Assembly (NCBI GenBank): GCA_900100475.1
Contig: FMTU01000007.1
Coordinates: 1 to 64,000, forward strand
Origin: Sphingobium faniae
Lineage (GTDB): Bacteria; Pseudomonadota; Alphaproteobacteria; Sphingomonadales; Sphingomonadaceae
Direction: 5' to 3'
Length of the DNA: 64,000 nucleotides
Part shown: piece after piece, positions 34,882 to 43,258 of the stretch
Layout of the letters: every line of letters begins with the position of its first letter
Numbering within the stretch: the first letter of the stretch is position 1
Program-made: the position numbers and the translations under genes
Notes under the pieces: generated by a model
What the model saw: the letters and a program-made list of their open reading frames with translations, nothing else
Database searches by the model: none
What the model was told of the DNA's origin: nothing

Positions 34882-36250
34882 GGGCTGCACTCGCGGCAAG
34901 GGCCGCATCGGCCATGTTTTCCATGTCGGCGATGCGCCGCGCCGACACATCGGCAAAGCTTTCGCCCGTCGCTTCGAGGATGGCGGCCCTGCGGGTGAGC
35001 GCCTGCCAGCGCCTGATCGTCACCTCGCAATAGCCCGGCTCATATTCGATCAGCCTGCCATGACGCTTCGTCTTCTCCGCAGCGATCAGCGTCGAGCCTG
35101 ATCCTCCGAAGGGATCGAGCACGATCTCTCCCTGCTTCGACGTATCCTTGATGGCATCCATGATCATCGGAACCGGCTTCACTGTCGGGTGCATCGCCAG
35201 CTCCGCGTCCGCTCCGGTTTTCGTGGCGCCCCGATAGTTCCAGATGTTGGTGCGATAACGACCGTTCTTCCCCAGCTCGACCGTGTTGAGGTGGGGGGCC
35301 GTGCCGACCTTCCAGACGAACACCAGTTCATGCTGCGACCGGTAGAAGCTGCCCATACCTGCATTGTCCTTGGACCAGATGCAGATGTTCTTCAGTTCGG
35401 AATAGACAGCGCGACCAGCCTTCATCATCTCTTCGACGTGCCGCCAGTCCATGCACTGATAATGGATGGCGCCGTCCATGCTGACGTCGGCGGCGTTGCG
35501 GAATGCGGTTTCGAGAAAGCCCGCGAATTCCGATACGCTCATCTCGCCCGTCGCCATGGCGAACTCGGCATGCTTCGTCTTGCCCAGTCCCCCGACATGA
35601 CCGTTGATTTTCACATTGAAGGGCGGATCGGAGAAAACGAGACGGGCACGATCATCGCCCATCAGGCGCTCAAAGCTGTCCGGGCTGCGCGTGTCACCGC
35701 AAAGCAGGCGATGATTGCCGAGGATCCACAGATCTCCCCGCTCGACGCCGCAGGTCTGTCGGCTATCCACCTCCGGCAGCTTCTCCAGCTTCGCCTCCTC
35801 CGGCGTCACGAGCAGAAACTGATCGATCTCCGTTGTGGAGAAACCCGTGATCTCGAGATCAAAGGCGAGTTCGAGGGCATGAAGCTCCTCGAACTCGATC
35901 CGCAGCACTTCCTCGTCCCAGCCGCTGTTCTGCGCGATCCTGTTGTCCGCAAGAGCGTACGCCCGCAGCTCGGCTTCGGTAAGGTCGACGATGGGGATGA
36001 CGGGGACATCTTCCATTCCCAGCATCTTCGCCGCCGAATAGCGGCCATGGCCTGCCACGATCACGCCCTCGCCATCCAGCAGGATGGGATTGGTGAAGCC
36101 GAACTGCCGGATCGAAGAGGCGATCTGGCTGATCTGCTTTTCACTGTGACGGCGCGCATTGCGCGGCGCTTCCTTCAGCGCCTTTAGCGGGCGCAACTCT
36201 ACCTTGAGGGAACGGATGAGTCCGCTCCCCCGGACATTGTCATTATCCAT
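34874..36250 (-). CDS. ParB-domain DNA modification methyltransferase
   Basis: A 458-residue fusion. Residues about 15-120 are a ParB/Srx-like domain (GEGVIVAGHGRYSAAKMLG and DNRIAQNSGWDEE); residues about 180-430 are an N4-cytosine/N6-adenine methyltransferase with the catalytic SDPPFNV and the SAM site DPFGGSGSTLIAAEK. Such fusions are typical of alphaproteobacterial prophages and gene-transfer-like elements, where they mark or protect phage DNA. No partner restriction enzyme lies beside it, so it is probably an orphan methylase. An AGGAG site precedes the ATG. Confidence 0.92.
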   Translation of the reverse strand: MDNDNVRGSGLIRSLKVELRPLKALKEAPRNARRHSEKQISQIASSIRQFGFTNPILLDGEGVIVAGHGRYSAAKMLGMEDVPVIPIVDLTEAELRAYALADNRIAQNSGWDEEVLRIEFEELHALELAFDLEITGFSTTEIDQFLLVTPEEAKLEKLPEVDSRQTCGVERGDLWILGNHRLLCGDTRSPDSFERLMGDDRARLVFSDPPFNVKINGHVGGLGKTKHAEFAMATGEMSVSEFAGFLETAFRNAADVSMDGAIHYQCMDWRHVEEMMKAGRAVYSELKNICIWSKDNAGMGSFYRSQHELVFVWKVGTAPHLNTVELGKNGRYRTNIWNYRGATKTGADAELAMHPTVKPVPMIMDAIKDTSKQGEIVLDPFGGSGSTLIAAEKTKRHGRLIEYEPGYCEVTIRRWQALTRRAAILEATGESFADVSARRIADMENMADAALAASAAHG

Positions 36251-36281
36251 GTCTCACTCCTGATCAGTTCGGGCCGGGCAC

Positions 36282-36746
36282 TCAGCAGGCTTTTGGTGGC
36301 GGAGGTGTCAGTCCGCCAATCAAGGCTTCGAGGAGGGCGGCCTGCTCCGGCATCTTCTCGCGGGCCGCCTGGGTAATTGCTTGGCGGGCGGCCTGCTGGC
36401 TCAGCACTGCGAGCCCATCATCCAGGGTGCGGCAGTATAGTGGTTCGCCAGCGATCAGCCCGTAGCGTTCCATGATCTGCGCAGGCAGTTCGATCGCGCC
36501 GGCATCGTTGACGCGGCCGATGATGATCTCGCCATCGCCGCCGAGGACGGCAGCCCTTGCCTCTTTTGGAGGCGTGCTTTTCTCGATGGCGCCAGCACGG
36601 AGCAGCACATTGTAGACATGCTGGTACCGGATATCGAGATAGCGGCTGATGTCGCCGGTACTGACACCTGCTTCATTGAGCGCCCGCACCTTGGCGGCCT
36701 TGCTGGTCATGCCGGCCGTCAGCCGGTCCATTTCTTCGTGGGTCAC
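36282..36746 (-). CDS. helix-turn-helix / SpoVT-AbrB-like protein
   Basis: A 154-residue protein. The N-terminal half reads as a helix-turn-helix (AAKVRALNEAGVSTGDISRYLDIRYQHVYNVL), and the second half has a swapped-hairpin AbrB-like stretch (GRVNDAGAIELPAQIMERYGL-like). The GTG start at 36746 has TGGAGG 5 bases upstream. It is 31 bases upstream of the ParB-methyltransferase and probably regulates the island operon or acts as an antitoxin-like DNA binder; no toxin partner is visible. Confidence 0.72.
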   Translation of the reverse strand: MTHEEMDRLTAGMTSKAAKVRALNEAGVSTGDISRYLDIRYQHVYNVLLRAGAIEKSTPPKEARAAVLGGDGEIIIGRVNDAGAIELPAQIMERYGLIAGEPLYCRTLDDGLAVLSQQAARQAITQAAREKMPEQAALLEALIGGLTPPPPKAC

Positions 36747-36854
36747 AGGAACCTCCAGATCAACGTGGAGGTTCCTACATGAACCATGGGTACTAATCAA
36801 TAGGTAGTTATCATTTTTCCAAGCCGGTATGGATCTGGCTATGTGAGTGATGTA

Positions 36855-37520
36855 TCACTCAATGCTGCATTCCGCCAGAGCCGTATGAAGGGATGCATCC
36901 AGGGGCACAGGTCTGAGACCATCCTTCGTGATCTGCCCGACGCGGTACATGCCCGAATCGGGGAGGCCGGTATCAGCCGCTGCCGCCTTTGCCCTGAACA
37001 GGAGGCCATGGCCGCTGCGCATTTCTGCGAGCATTGCCCGGGCCGAATCACCCGCTGCAAAGCTGCTTGTGGCGGTCGCGCTCATGATCATGCGACCGGA
37101 CACTGCCATGGCGTCGGCCATCGCCTTCGCTGCGACCGGGTCCTGCGGCGTGAGACCCGCCGGCATTGCAGACATGTCAGTGGTCACTGGACCGTCTTCT
37201 GGCCGCACTTCCCGAAAGGGCTGGTCATCCACCCGCCAGAGGATGGTACCGGTCGGCAGCCTGAAGCGCCCGCCACTGCTTACGCCGACGAGAAGGCCAT
37301 GCCGGGGATGGTTTTCGATCACGGGATAGAGAAAGCCGGTACGCGAGTATCGGGTCTTTCCGATATAATCGAGAGCGGACACGACGCATCGCGTCACACC
37401 GGTCACCGGGTCAGCGGTGCGGGTTGCCTGCCATGTACGCGGCTCCCTGTCTTTTGCAGCAGCCGGCGCGGCCATCAGGGTCAGGGCCGAGATGGCGGCG
37501 ACAGTGAAATGGTTCTTCAT
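36855..37520 (-). CDS. secreted hypothetical protein
   Basis: A 221-residue protein with a signal peptide (MKNHFTVAAISALTLMAAPAAA, cleavage near residue 22). The mature part has a Cys-Val segment TGVTRCVVSALDYIGKTRY and a charged C-terminus. I recognise no family. The ATG overlaps the stop of the upstream nuclease-like gene (ATGA), so the two are coupled. This pairing of an exported protein with a nuclease-like protein is unusual. Confidence 0.72.
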   Translation of the reverse strand: MKNHFTVAAISALTLMAAPAAAKDREPRTWQATRTADPVTGVTRCVVSALDYIGKTRYSRTGFLYPVIENHPRHGLLVGVSSGGRFRLPTGTILWRVDDQPFREVRPEDGPVTTDMSAMPAGLTPQDPVAAKAMADAMAVSGRMIMSATATSSFAAGDSARAMLAEMRSGHGLLFRAKAAAADTGLPDSGMYRVGQITKDGLRPVPLDASLHTALAECSIE

Positions 37521-38413
37521 GCGACGAGGGCCTCCCGGAGTTGACGGACAAGGGTGTCGAGCAGCATGCGCTGCGAGGGATCGGGTTCGTGCGGATCGGA
37601 CTGCCGCCAGCGGCGATGTTCGAGAAACAGTGCTATCCAGAGATCTGACGGGGAGCCGCACCAGCGCCCGATCTTCGTGGCCACCGAGAGGGCGTGATCG
37701 GCAAAGATATCAGGATCTTTCCTGTCCCGCTGCCTGAGGAGCGCATAGCCATCAATCAGATGGGCAAGCCCGTCAGAACTCTCCCAGTCGCAGTTTTCGG
37801 GAATTGCTGCGAATTGCCCTTTTCGCACGGCGTTTAGCCAAGGTTCACCCGCCGGCTTGGGCTGGTCACGCATATGATCGATGAGGCCGGCAATCTCATG
37901 ATCGGTATTGCCGAAGAGGCGGTCGACCAGTTCTTCAATGTCGGAGACCCGGTCGAACCTTTTTGCCGCAATCACGCGGTGATCAGGCCGGAAGCCCCGG
38001 TCGCCACGGCTGTGCCGGGCAATCCGGTCGCCGAGGGGTTCTATCCGCTGCCCGGGCCTGTTTCCGAAGAACCGCCACGCGGCGGGTCGCAGCGTAACCG
38101 GGTCATAGGTCGTCCATATGATGCAGGCCGACGGTTTTGTTTCCAGTTTTACCTGAGCGCTCACCTCTCCGGCCCTGCCGCCCGCAATCTGGGTTTTGAA
38201 CTGGATGTGGCGGGTCACGCCATTGGCCTCGACGACGATGTCATAGCCGGTCAGGTCGCGGTCGCTGCGCAGCAGTTCGTAGGCGTACCCGCGCAGCAGG
38301 AGTTCGGAGGTGATCGCTCCGCAGAGATGATATTCGAGGGTGGTCTCTATCAGGGTCGACTGGCGCGACAGCTCGCCCTTCGATGCGGCATTACGGATGG
38401 CAGATGCACTCAG
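37517..38413 (-). CDS. PD-(D/E)XK-like protein without a canonical start codon
   Basis: The frame is open from a TGA at 38419-38417. The region upstream of the first GTG (38218) is clearly coding: TSELLLRGYAYELLRSDRDL then TGYDIVVEANGVTRHIQFKT, which fits a restriction-endonuclease fold with Asp in YDIV and Q-x-K in place of E-x-K. No ATG, GTG or TTG lies before this segment; a CTG at 38411-38413 has GAGGAG 9 bases upstream and is the best start candidate. The C-terminal half (about 150 residues) is of unknown type. It may be a nuclease, or a decayed or non-catalytic relative. Confidence 0.6.
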   Translation of the reverse strand: MSASAIRNAASKGELSRQSTLIETTLEYHLCGAITSELLLRGYAYELLRSDRDLTGYDIVVEANGVTRHIQFKTQIAGGRAGEVSAQVKLETKPSACIIWTTYDPVTLRPAAWRFFGNRPGQRIEPLGDRIARHSRGDRGFRPDHRVIAAKRFDRVSDIEELVDRLFGNTDHEIAGLIDHMRDQPKPAGEPWLNAVRKGQFAAIPENCDWESSDGLAHLIDGYALLRQRDRKDPDIFADHALSVATKIGRWCGSPSDLWIALFLEHRRWRQSDPHEPDPSQRMLLDTLVRQLREALVA

Positions 38414-38429
38414 TGGTCACGCTCCTCAT

Positions 38430-39309
38430 CTCGGGAGCGGCGCTTGGCGCTGGCCTCGTGCGTCGCTCCTATGTCCTCTCGGGGCGACGGCTCGGAAGCC
38501 GGATGTTCGAAACCTGCTGAACACAGGCGCATGCGCCTTTACCGTTGCCGGCTGGACATGCGCGCATGCCACCCGGCCCCGGAAAATCCGTGACCGAGCT
38601 TGTTCAGAAGGGGTTTCGACGCCCCGCTTCCCGGCTTTCACGGGAAGCAGGACCACATTGCTCGACTGGCGTGCGCAGGCAAGTGGAATATGCAGGCAGG
38701 GGTGCAGGTTATGCCGGTTGGCTTGTGCGGCGCTCCGACGCTCCGCATCTCGTTGCCGAGAAGCCGACCGTGCGTGCTTTAGATGGCCATCGGCCACCCA
38801 CCTTATTGCCGTTGAAGACCGGCGGAAGCGGGAGGCGCAATGGCGAGGGCTGGGACTTTGCTGCCGTTCGCAAGCGATGGATCGGAGGGCAGCTCTTGTC
38901 AGAACCCGATATTCATCGATCGTTTGGCCGGCAGGATGACAAGGGGCCGACAATCCGCAGGGGTTCGCAGCCGGTGGCAACCGGCAAACGGGCCGTCGTC
39001 GACCCCATAAGCTATATAGTAAAACGATCCGAAACTAGGAGGCCGAAAAAGGTCAGCATCGACTTCTCGTGCCGCGCCGCCCTGAAAGCGGTCATGCCGA
39101 TCAGCCCGGCGGGCAATCGCTCGATTATGATGATAGCAATGGCCGCCGCCCATTAGGCCGAGCCGAGCGGCGAGAGGAGGCCATGGACCAGCGAATCGCC
39201 GAACAGGATGAGCACGACCATTATCGCCACCGGCGCAGTTCGAGGTACTGCTTCCTCCCCGCGAACCACTGGCCGCGAGTATCGTTGTCACGGTTGCAAG
39301 GAGAGAGCG
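38430..39309. other. about 880 bases with no supported gene
   Basis: Frames here lack family signatures. The only features seen are repetitive GC/CG steps near 38525-38570 and an unusual poly-purine stretch near 39030. It is a likely junction between the tRNA-Ser island and the stress locus. Confidence 0.45.
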
Positions 39310-39882
39310 ATGGCGCAGGATTCAGCTTGGGTGGCAGTCTCGGAGTTTGTGCGCAATCCCGGCATGGTCGGCTCGGCCGTCCCGGCGAGCGCGCGCATGG
39401 TTCGCCGCATGCTCGCCCCGCTCGACTGGCAGCGCATCAGCATTCTGGTCGAATATGGTCCGGGCACGGGGCGTTTTACCTTCGAAGCGCTGGAGCGCAT
39501 GCGGCGCGATGCCGTTCTTCTGGCGATTGAGACCGGCGAAAGATTCGTCAAAACTTTGCGGCAGCGCTGCGACGATCGCCGACTCATCGTCGTTCAAGGA
39601 ACGGCGCAGGACGTCAATCGCCACCTTGCCGAGCATGGACTGGGCGAGGCCGACTGTATTTTAACGGGCTTGCCCTTCTCGACGCTCGAGCCGGGCGACG
39701 CCGAGGCGATCATGCGCGAGACGGTGCGGGCCATGTCGCCGTGCGGCACGCTGGCGGCCTACCAGATGCGCACCGCCATCCGTCCGCTGCTGAGGCGTCA
39801 TTTCGCGAGCCTGCGCGAAAGCTACGAATGGAGGAACATCCCGCCCTGCCATCTTTATTGGGCGACAGGAAAGCGGCAGTGA
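39310..39882 (+). CDS. phospholipid N-methyltransferase-like SAM enzyme
   Basis: A 190-residue class I SAM methyltransferase. The glycine-rich SAM motif is LVEYGPGTGRFTFEAL (residues about 47-62) and a later motif is DCILTGLPFSTLEPG, the pattern of PmtA-like phosphatidylethanolamine methyltransferases. It would methylate a membrane lipid headgroup or a related substrate. The ATG at 39310 has AGGAGAG 4 bases upstream; the frame opens earlier but without a ribosome site. It heads a stress-related region but no co-transcribed gene is obvious. Confidence 0.82.
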   Translation: MAQDSAWVAVSEFVRNPGMVGSAVPASARMVRRMLAPLDWQRISILVEYGPGTGRFTFEALERMRRDAVLLAIETGERFVKTLRQRCDDRRLIVVQGTAQDVNRHLAEHGLGEADCILTGLPFSTLEPGDAEAIMRETVRAMSPCGTLAAYQMRTAIRPLLRRHFASLRESYEWRNIPPCHLYWATGKRQ

Positions 39883-39930
39883 TCGGTAATGGCATCAAGC
39901 GAGATCGCGGCATGACGAGGCAATGCCAGC

Positions 39931-40122
39931 ATGATCGACGCGCGGTTGCTGTTCTGTCTCATCGGACGGCACCGGCCGCCGATAATCTCGGTCAGCCGGC
40001 GCAAGCGGGGCGGCGACCTTTCGGCGCTGTGCGACAGGTGCGGCACACCAATCGAGCGCTCGCGCAGCGGACGCTGGCTAGCGCTCGGCCCGATCTACGA
40101 AGAGGGTGGTCCCGCGTCCTGA
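39931..40122 (+). CDS. small zinc-ribbon-like hypothetical protein
   Basis: A 63-residue protein with an early Cys (LFCLIGRHRP) and a CDRCGTPIERS knuckle. The pattern Cys...CxxCG is like small metal-binding proteins in sphingomonads. GAGGCAATG precedes the ATG. The end overlaps the convergent hypothetical gene at 40078. The reality of this small gene is uncertain. Confidence 0.5.
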   Translation: MIDARLLFCLIGRHRPPIISVSRRKRGGDLSALCDRCGTPIERSRSGRWLALGPIYEEGGPAS

Positions 40123-40380
40123 CGCGAAATTTGCGCGTCGTTCGGCAAGCTCAGGTGCGTTCCGTCTCTGCAGCAATCGGAATAGCGTACCATGTCCGGC
40201 GACCGTTCGAATCATCAGCATGGGCCGCGAACCGCCCATAGGCTCGAGCCGGTAGCGATCGTGATCGGCATGGTCTTCGAGCCATGCGCGAGCCCACGTC
40301 GTCGCGGCCAGTTCGCCCTCGAGATCCTCGCTCGTCGTCGCCACCGAGCGGTCGTCATCGCGCAGCAGTCGGTACCTCAT
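40078..40380 (-). CDS. small hypothetical protein
   Basis: A 100-residue frame (MRYRLLRDDDRSV onward) with a mixed alpha/beta composition and no motif I recognise. It sits between the zinc-ribbon-like gene and the Hsp20 promoter region and is divergent from the latter. A weak AGGTAA precedes the ATG. It may be a stress-locus accessory gene, or spurious. Confidence 0.45.
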   Translation of the reverse strand: MRYRLLRDDDRSVATTSEDLEGELAATTWARAWLEDHADHDRYRLEPMGGSRPMLMIRTVAGHGTLFRLLQRRNAPELAERRANFASGRGTTLFVDRAER

Positions 40381-40485
40381 GAGAACACATTACCTCTATT
40401 TGGATTGAAATCGCCCGGTAAATTGGTCTTGCTGGCGCTCGGTTCCCCGGCTGAGCACAGCGCCTGAGCAAATCTGCGCGCGCCG

Positions 40486-40515
40486 CAAAAATTTTTTGGC
40501 CGCACTATCTTGAAA
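40486..40515 (+). promoter_or_regulatory. heat-shock-type promoter region upstream of hsp20
   Basis: The stretch CAAAAATTTTTTGGCC then GCACTATCTTGAAA carries a sigma-32-like -35 element (CTTGAAA). A very similar stretch (CCAAAAATTTTCG, then CGCACCATCTTGACG) lies just upstream of groES at 43281-43308. The shared sequence marks the two heat-shock operons as members of one regulon. Confidence 0.55.
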
Positions 40516-40574
40516 GCCGCGCGACCAAAATTAGCTCACGGGTACCGGACGCCAAACCGGGTCCGGTTGGACAC

Positions 40575-40642
40575 ATGAGAGCGCCGGCTCTTGGTTACTG
40601 GCGCATCTCATGCCCGAATTGCTTCATTTGGAGGATTTGGAG
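40575..40642 (+). promoter_or_regulatory. ROSE-like RNA thermometer leader of hsp20
   Basis: The 5' leader folds into two parts. Hairpin 1 pairs ATGAGAGCGCC (40575-40585) with GGCGC-A-TCTCAT (40600-40611), an 11-base-pair stem with one bulged A. Next, TTGCT (40619-40623) can pair with AGGA (40632-40635) inside the GGAGGA ribosome site, with the single-G bulge typical of the U(U/C)GCU ROSE motif. At low temperature the ribosome site would be closed; heating would open it. ROSE elements are known before small heat-shock genes of alphaproteobacteria. Confidence 0.6.
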
Positions 40643-41116
40643 ATGAGACCGAACTTTGACTTTACGCCCTATCGCCGTTCGACGGTCGGCTTCGATCGTT
40701 TGTTCAACCTGCTCGAAGCGGGTGCGCGGGAGGAAGATGGCTATCCGCCCTTCGACATCCAGAGGATCGACGACGACAATTTCCGCGTCACCATCGCGGT
40801 CGCCGGCTTCAAGCCCGAGGATATCGAGATCGTCGCGCACCAGAACCTGCTCTCGGTCACCGGCAAGCGTGCCGATGACGCCGACAAGGGCGAATACCTG
40901 CATCGCGGTATCGCGGCCCGGGCGTTCGAGCGGCGCTTCCAGCTCGCCGATTTCATCGAGGTCGGGAATGCGAACTTCGAGCACGGCCTCCTGTCGATCG
41001 AGCTGACTCGTGTCGTGCCCGAGGCGATGAAGCCGCGCCGCATCGAGATCTTCGGCGCCGCTTCCAACGACAAGCGACTGGGCGAAGTGAAGGAAAAGGC
41101 GGCCGAGCCGGCCTGA
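40643..41116 (+). CDS. Hsp20 small heat-shock protein, IbpA-like
   Basis: A 157-residue small chaperone that holds unfolded proteins. The alpha-crystallin domain (about residues 35-135) shows IQRIDDDNFRVTIAVAGFKPEDIEI and FERRFQLADFIEV; the C-terminal tail carries PRRIEIF in the I-x-I position. The ATG at 40643 (MRPNFDF) follows GGAGGA by 7 bases. It starts the first Hsp20 pair. Expression is probably heat-induced through the leader described above. Confidence 0.95.
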   Translation: MRPNFDFTPYRRSTVGFDRLFNLLEAGAREEDGYPPFDIQRIDDDNFRVTIAVAGFKPEDIEIVAHQNLLSVTGKRADDADKGEYLHRGIAARAFERRFQLADFIEVGNANFEHGLLSIELTRVVPEAMKPRRIEIFGAASNDKRLGEVKEKAAEPA

Positions 41117-41131
41117 TCCCGCGCCCATCGG

Positions 41132-41179
41132 CCTGCCGGCGCCGCCTTCCGATACCCCCCGCACGCGGCGTCCGGCAGG
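41132..41179 (+). other. hairpin between the two hsp20 genes
   Basis: CCTGCCGGCGCCG (41132-41144) pairs with CGGCG-T-CCGGCAGG (41166-41179), a 13-base-pair stem with one bulge and a 21-base loop. There is no T-run, so it may be an mRNA-stabilising or partial-termination hairpin, or another temperature-sensitive structure before the second gene. Confidence 0.5.
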
Positions 41180-41216
41180 TTCAGCCTTTCATCCAGCCAG
41201 AAAAGGAGATGTCATC

Positions 41217-41732
41217 ATGGCTATTCGTGATCTCATTCCCTGGAGCCGGCAGGAAAACCGGCTGCCCGTTCCGGTCAGCGCCGAGCGGGAAAGGGAAACC
41301 CATCCGCTGCAGTCGCTTCACCGCGACGTGAACCGTCTCTTCGACGATGTCTTTCGCAACTTCGGCATGCCCGCCTTCGCCGGCTTCGACCGCATGTCAG
41401 GATGGCCGCACCTTGAGCTGGGCGAGACCGACAAGGAGATTCGAGTAACGGCGGAACTGCCGGGCCTCGACGAGAAGGACGTGGAGATCTTCGTCGAGGA
41501 CGGCGCCTTGACCCTGCGCGGCGAAAAGAAGTCCGAAGTCGAGGACAAGGATCGCGGCTACTCGGAGCGCAGCTATGGCCGCTTCGAGCGCCGCATCGGC
41601 CTGCCTAGGGGCATCGAACGCGACAAGGTCGCAGCCACCTTCAAAAACGGCGTGCTGACGGTCACGCTGCCGAGGACAGAGGCGGCGGAGCAGCACATCC
41701 GCCGGATTCCCGTCAATGGCGGCGCCCGCTGA
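41217..41732 (+). CDS. Hsp20 small heat-shock protein, class A-like
   Basis: A 171-residue small chaperone with a longer N-terminus than the first one. The alpha-crystallin domain has VTAELPGLDEKDVEIFVEDG-like text, the LTLRGEK strand, and the conserved GVLTVTLPRTE near the end. A strong AAGGAGATG site precedes the start by a few bases. The two Hsp20 proteins differ in subclass and may form mixed oligomers. The end overlaps the next gene by 17 bases. Confidence 0.95.
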   Translation: MAIRDLIPWSRQENRLPVPVSAERERETHPLQSLHRDVNRLFDDVFRNFGMPAFAGFDRMSGWPHLELGETDKEIRVTAELPGLDEKDVEIFVEDGALTLRGEKKSEVEDKDRGYSERSYGRFERRIGLPRGIERDKVAATFKNGVLTVTLPRTEAAEQHIRRIPVNGGAR

Positions 41733-42198
41733 CGGCCGGGCCCGGACTTTCGAGTCCGGGCCTTCGGCCAACGACAACCAGGCGGTTGCCGTTGCTGGTG
41801 CGACCTCGTTCCCGCATGGCGCCAATGCGATCATTGAGCCGTTGGCCTTGGCGACAAGCGGCGGCCGACGCCGCCAAAATCGATGGCGGGTCAGGTTCGC
41901 GCCGCGTTGGAGGCTGGTTGCCGAGCCGCTGATGGGTTGGACCGGCGGAGGCGATCCCCTCGCGACGATCGAGCTGCGCTTTCCTGACCGCGCCTCGGCC
42001 GAGCGATATTGCCAAAGGCAGGGTCTTGACTTCGAATGCCGGACGGAGCCGTCGCTAGGCCAAATCCGTCCTGCTATCCCCGATGCCTTGGGGCCCGTGC
42101 TTTGCTGCTGGCCCACCGGCCCGCATGCTCTGTGCTGCGGCAATTTCCCTTGCGCCAGCATGGCCGCCAATGAGGAGGACGATCGCAGGTCTGCATAA
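41716..42198 (+). CDS. NDUFS4-like (ETC complex I 18 kDa-type) protein
   Basis: A 160-residue protein whose middle matches the NDUFS4 accessory-subunit family: RWRVRFAPRWRLVAEPLMGW, then TGGGDPLATIELRFPDRASA and ERYCQRQGLDFE. The C-terminus adds a Cys-rich tail (VLCCWPTGPHALCCGN). NDUFS4 proteins stabilise the complex I matrix arm; in alphaproteobacteria stand-alone copies exist outside the nuo operon. Its coupling to an Hsp20 gene suggests a role under heat or oxidative stress, by inference. The start is inside the Hsp20 gene. Confidence 0.8.
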   Translation: MAAPADGRARTFESGPSANDNQAVAVAGATSFPHGANAIIEPLALATSGGRRRQNRWRVRFAPRWRLVAEPLMGWTGGGDPLATIELRFPDRASAERYCQRQGLDFECRTEPSLGQIRPAIPDALGPVLCCWPTGPHALCCGNFPCASMAANEEDDRRSA

Positions 42199-42210
42199 CC
42201 TCGGGGCGCT

Positions 42211-42627
42211 TCATGAGGGCGAGGACTGCTCGCCAGAGCATGCAGCGTGCGATGGACGCTCGTGTTGATGCCATGCCTCATCGAGGGCGGTGAGCACCCG
42301 GTCGATAACCGCCGCGTTGCTCGCCGCCTTGGCCAGTTCGCGCACCGCGAAATGCTGCAAGCGGGCAAGGTCCCCCTTCGGCAAGCGCAGCTCGATCTGC
42401 TTGGTGGTCAGTTTGTTCGGCTCGATGCCTTCGGCTGCACGGCCACAAGCCAGCATGTGATCGAGAAGTCTCTTGCGATGGGCGAAGGTCAAGCCCAGCG
42501 CTCGCAGCTCGTGCGGCGAGATCGACAGGAGCGCCATCGCGAATTCCATGATGTCGCTGAAGGGCAGGCGTACCGGCACGTCGTCCGGCTTCGGCTTGCG
42601 CCACCGCTTGAGCGACAAGCGCTTCAC
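42211..42627 (-). CDS. hypothetical protein, third gene of usg operon
   Basis: A 138-residue, mainly helical protein ([16 protein letters not shown] onward). The GTG start at 42627 overlaps the usg stop (GTGA), which I prefer to an earlier GTG at 42660 because of the coupling. No ribosome site is visible and the family is not recognised. The HELRALGLTFAHRKRLLDHM segment looks like a helical DNA- or protein-binding unit. Confidence 0.62.
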   Translation of the reverse strand: MKRLSLKRWRKPKPDDVPVRLPFSDIMEFAMALLSISPHELRALGLTFAHRKRLLDHMLACGRAAEGIEPNKLTTKQIELRLPKGDLARLQHFAVRELAKAASNAAVIDRVLTALDEAWHQHERPSHAACSGEQSSPS

Positions 42628-42893
42628 CGGATATCGATCACGCCATCGACCGCGCGCCACTCGGTGGGGCGGATCATCCCGTCATAGGAAATGCACACCG
42701 AGTGGAGCGGGGCCTCGATCTCGCGTCGCCAATGCTCGAGAAACGCGAACAGCCTTGGAAAGTCGGGCGCGAGATCGTACTCCTGCCAAACGAACAGCTG
42801 CAGCAGCGAGGGCGCATCCGGACGGTAGTAACGAATTTCTGCCGTCGTCAGCCGATGGCCCTCGAGCTGCCGGATGACATCGCGTCGGCTCAT
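42624..42893 (-). CDS. usg: Usg protein
   Basis: An 89-residue protein of the Usg family (named from a Caulobacter locus). The pattern is strong: [19 protein letters not shown], then [20 protein letters not shown] and [16 protein letters not shown] with PTEWRAVDG near the end. Its biochemical role is unknown. The ATG overlaps the upstream gene's stop (ATGA). It is restricted largely to alphaproteobacteria. Confidence 0.88.
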   Translation of the reverse strand: MSRRDVIRQLEGHRLTTAEIRYYRPDAPSLLQLFVWQEYDLAPDFPRLFAFLEHWRREIEAPLHSVCISYDGMIRPTEWRAVDGVIDIR

Positions 42894-43126
42894 GGCGAAG
42901 CGCGGGAACCTTCCGCGGGCCTGTCGATCGCATGCATGGCGGCAAGGATGTCATCGATCGGCACCGCGCGCGTGGCGCCGGGCGGCATGCGCAGGCCGGG
43001 ATGGTCGCGCACCGCGGCGCGGTCGGACGCCCAGGATGCCAGAATGGCGCGCTTCACTTCCGGCTCCAGGCTCGGATTGTGCGCAACGTCGAAGGGATGA
43101 AGATAGCGGGAAAATGGCTGCGACAT
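42890..43126 (-). CDS. small conserved hypothetical protein, first gene of usg operon
   Basis: A 78-residue protein ([20 protein letters not shown] onward) with [20 protein letters not shown] and [10 protein letters not shown]. Such proteins sit beside stress genes in sphingomonads and rhizobia. AAGGAGG lies 8 bases before the ATG, the best ribosome site of the operon. It is divergent from groES, so the CIRCE-containing gap may control both. Confidence 0.78.
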   Translation of the reverse strand: MSQPFSRYLHPFDVAHNPSLEPEVKRAILASWASDRAAVRDHPGLRMPPGATRAVPIDDILAAMHAIDRPAEGSRASP

Positions 43127-43258
43127 GGCTCTGCCTCCTTCCTTTGGTGTCGCTCCTTTCTCATGAGCGGGCGCGCCGCCCACGCCGCAAATTTTGGAAC
43201 GCTGGCGAGTCGCGTCAAGAGGGAAAATCGCACCGTAACAACTCGATAAGCCGACACC

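Noticed and set aside
38340..38980. Overlapping frames of 184-203 codons on both strands after the nuclease-like gene
   Set aside because: Composition is Arg/Ser/Ala-rich without motifs, as expected from out-of-frame GC-rich DNA.
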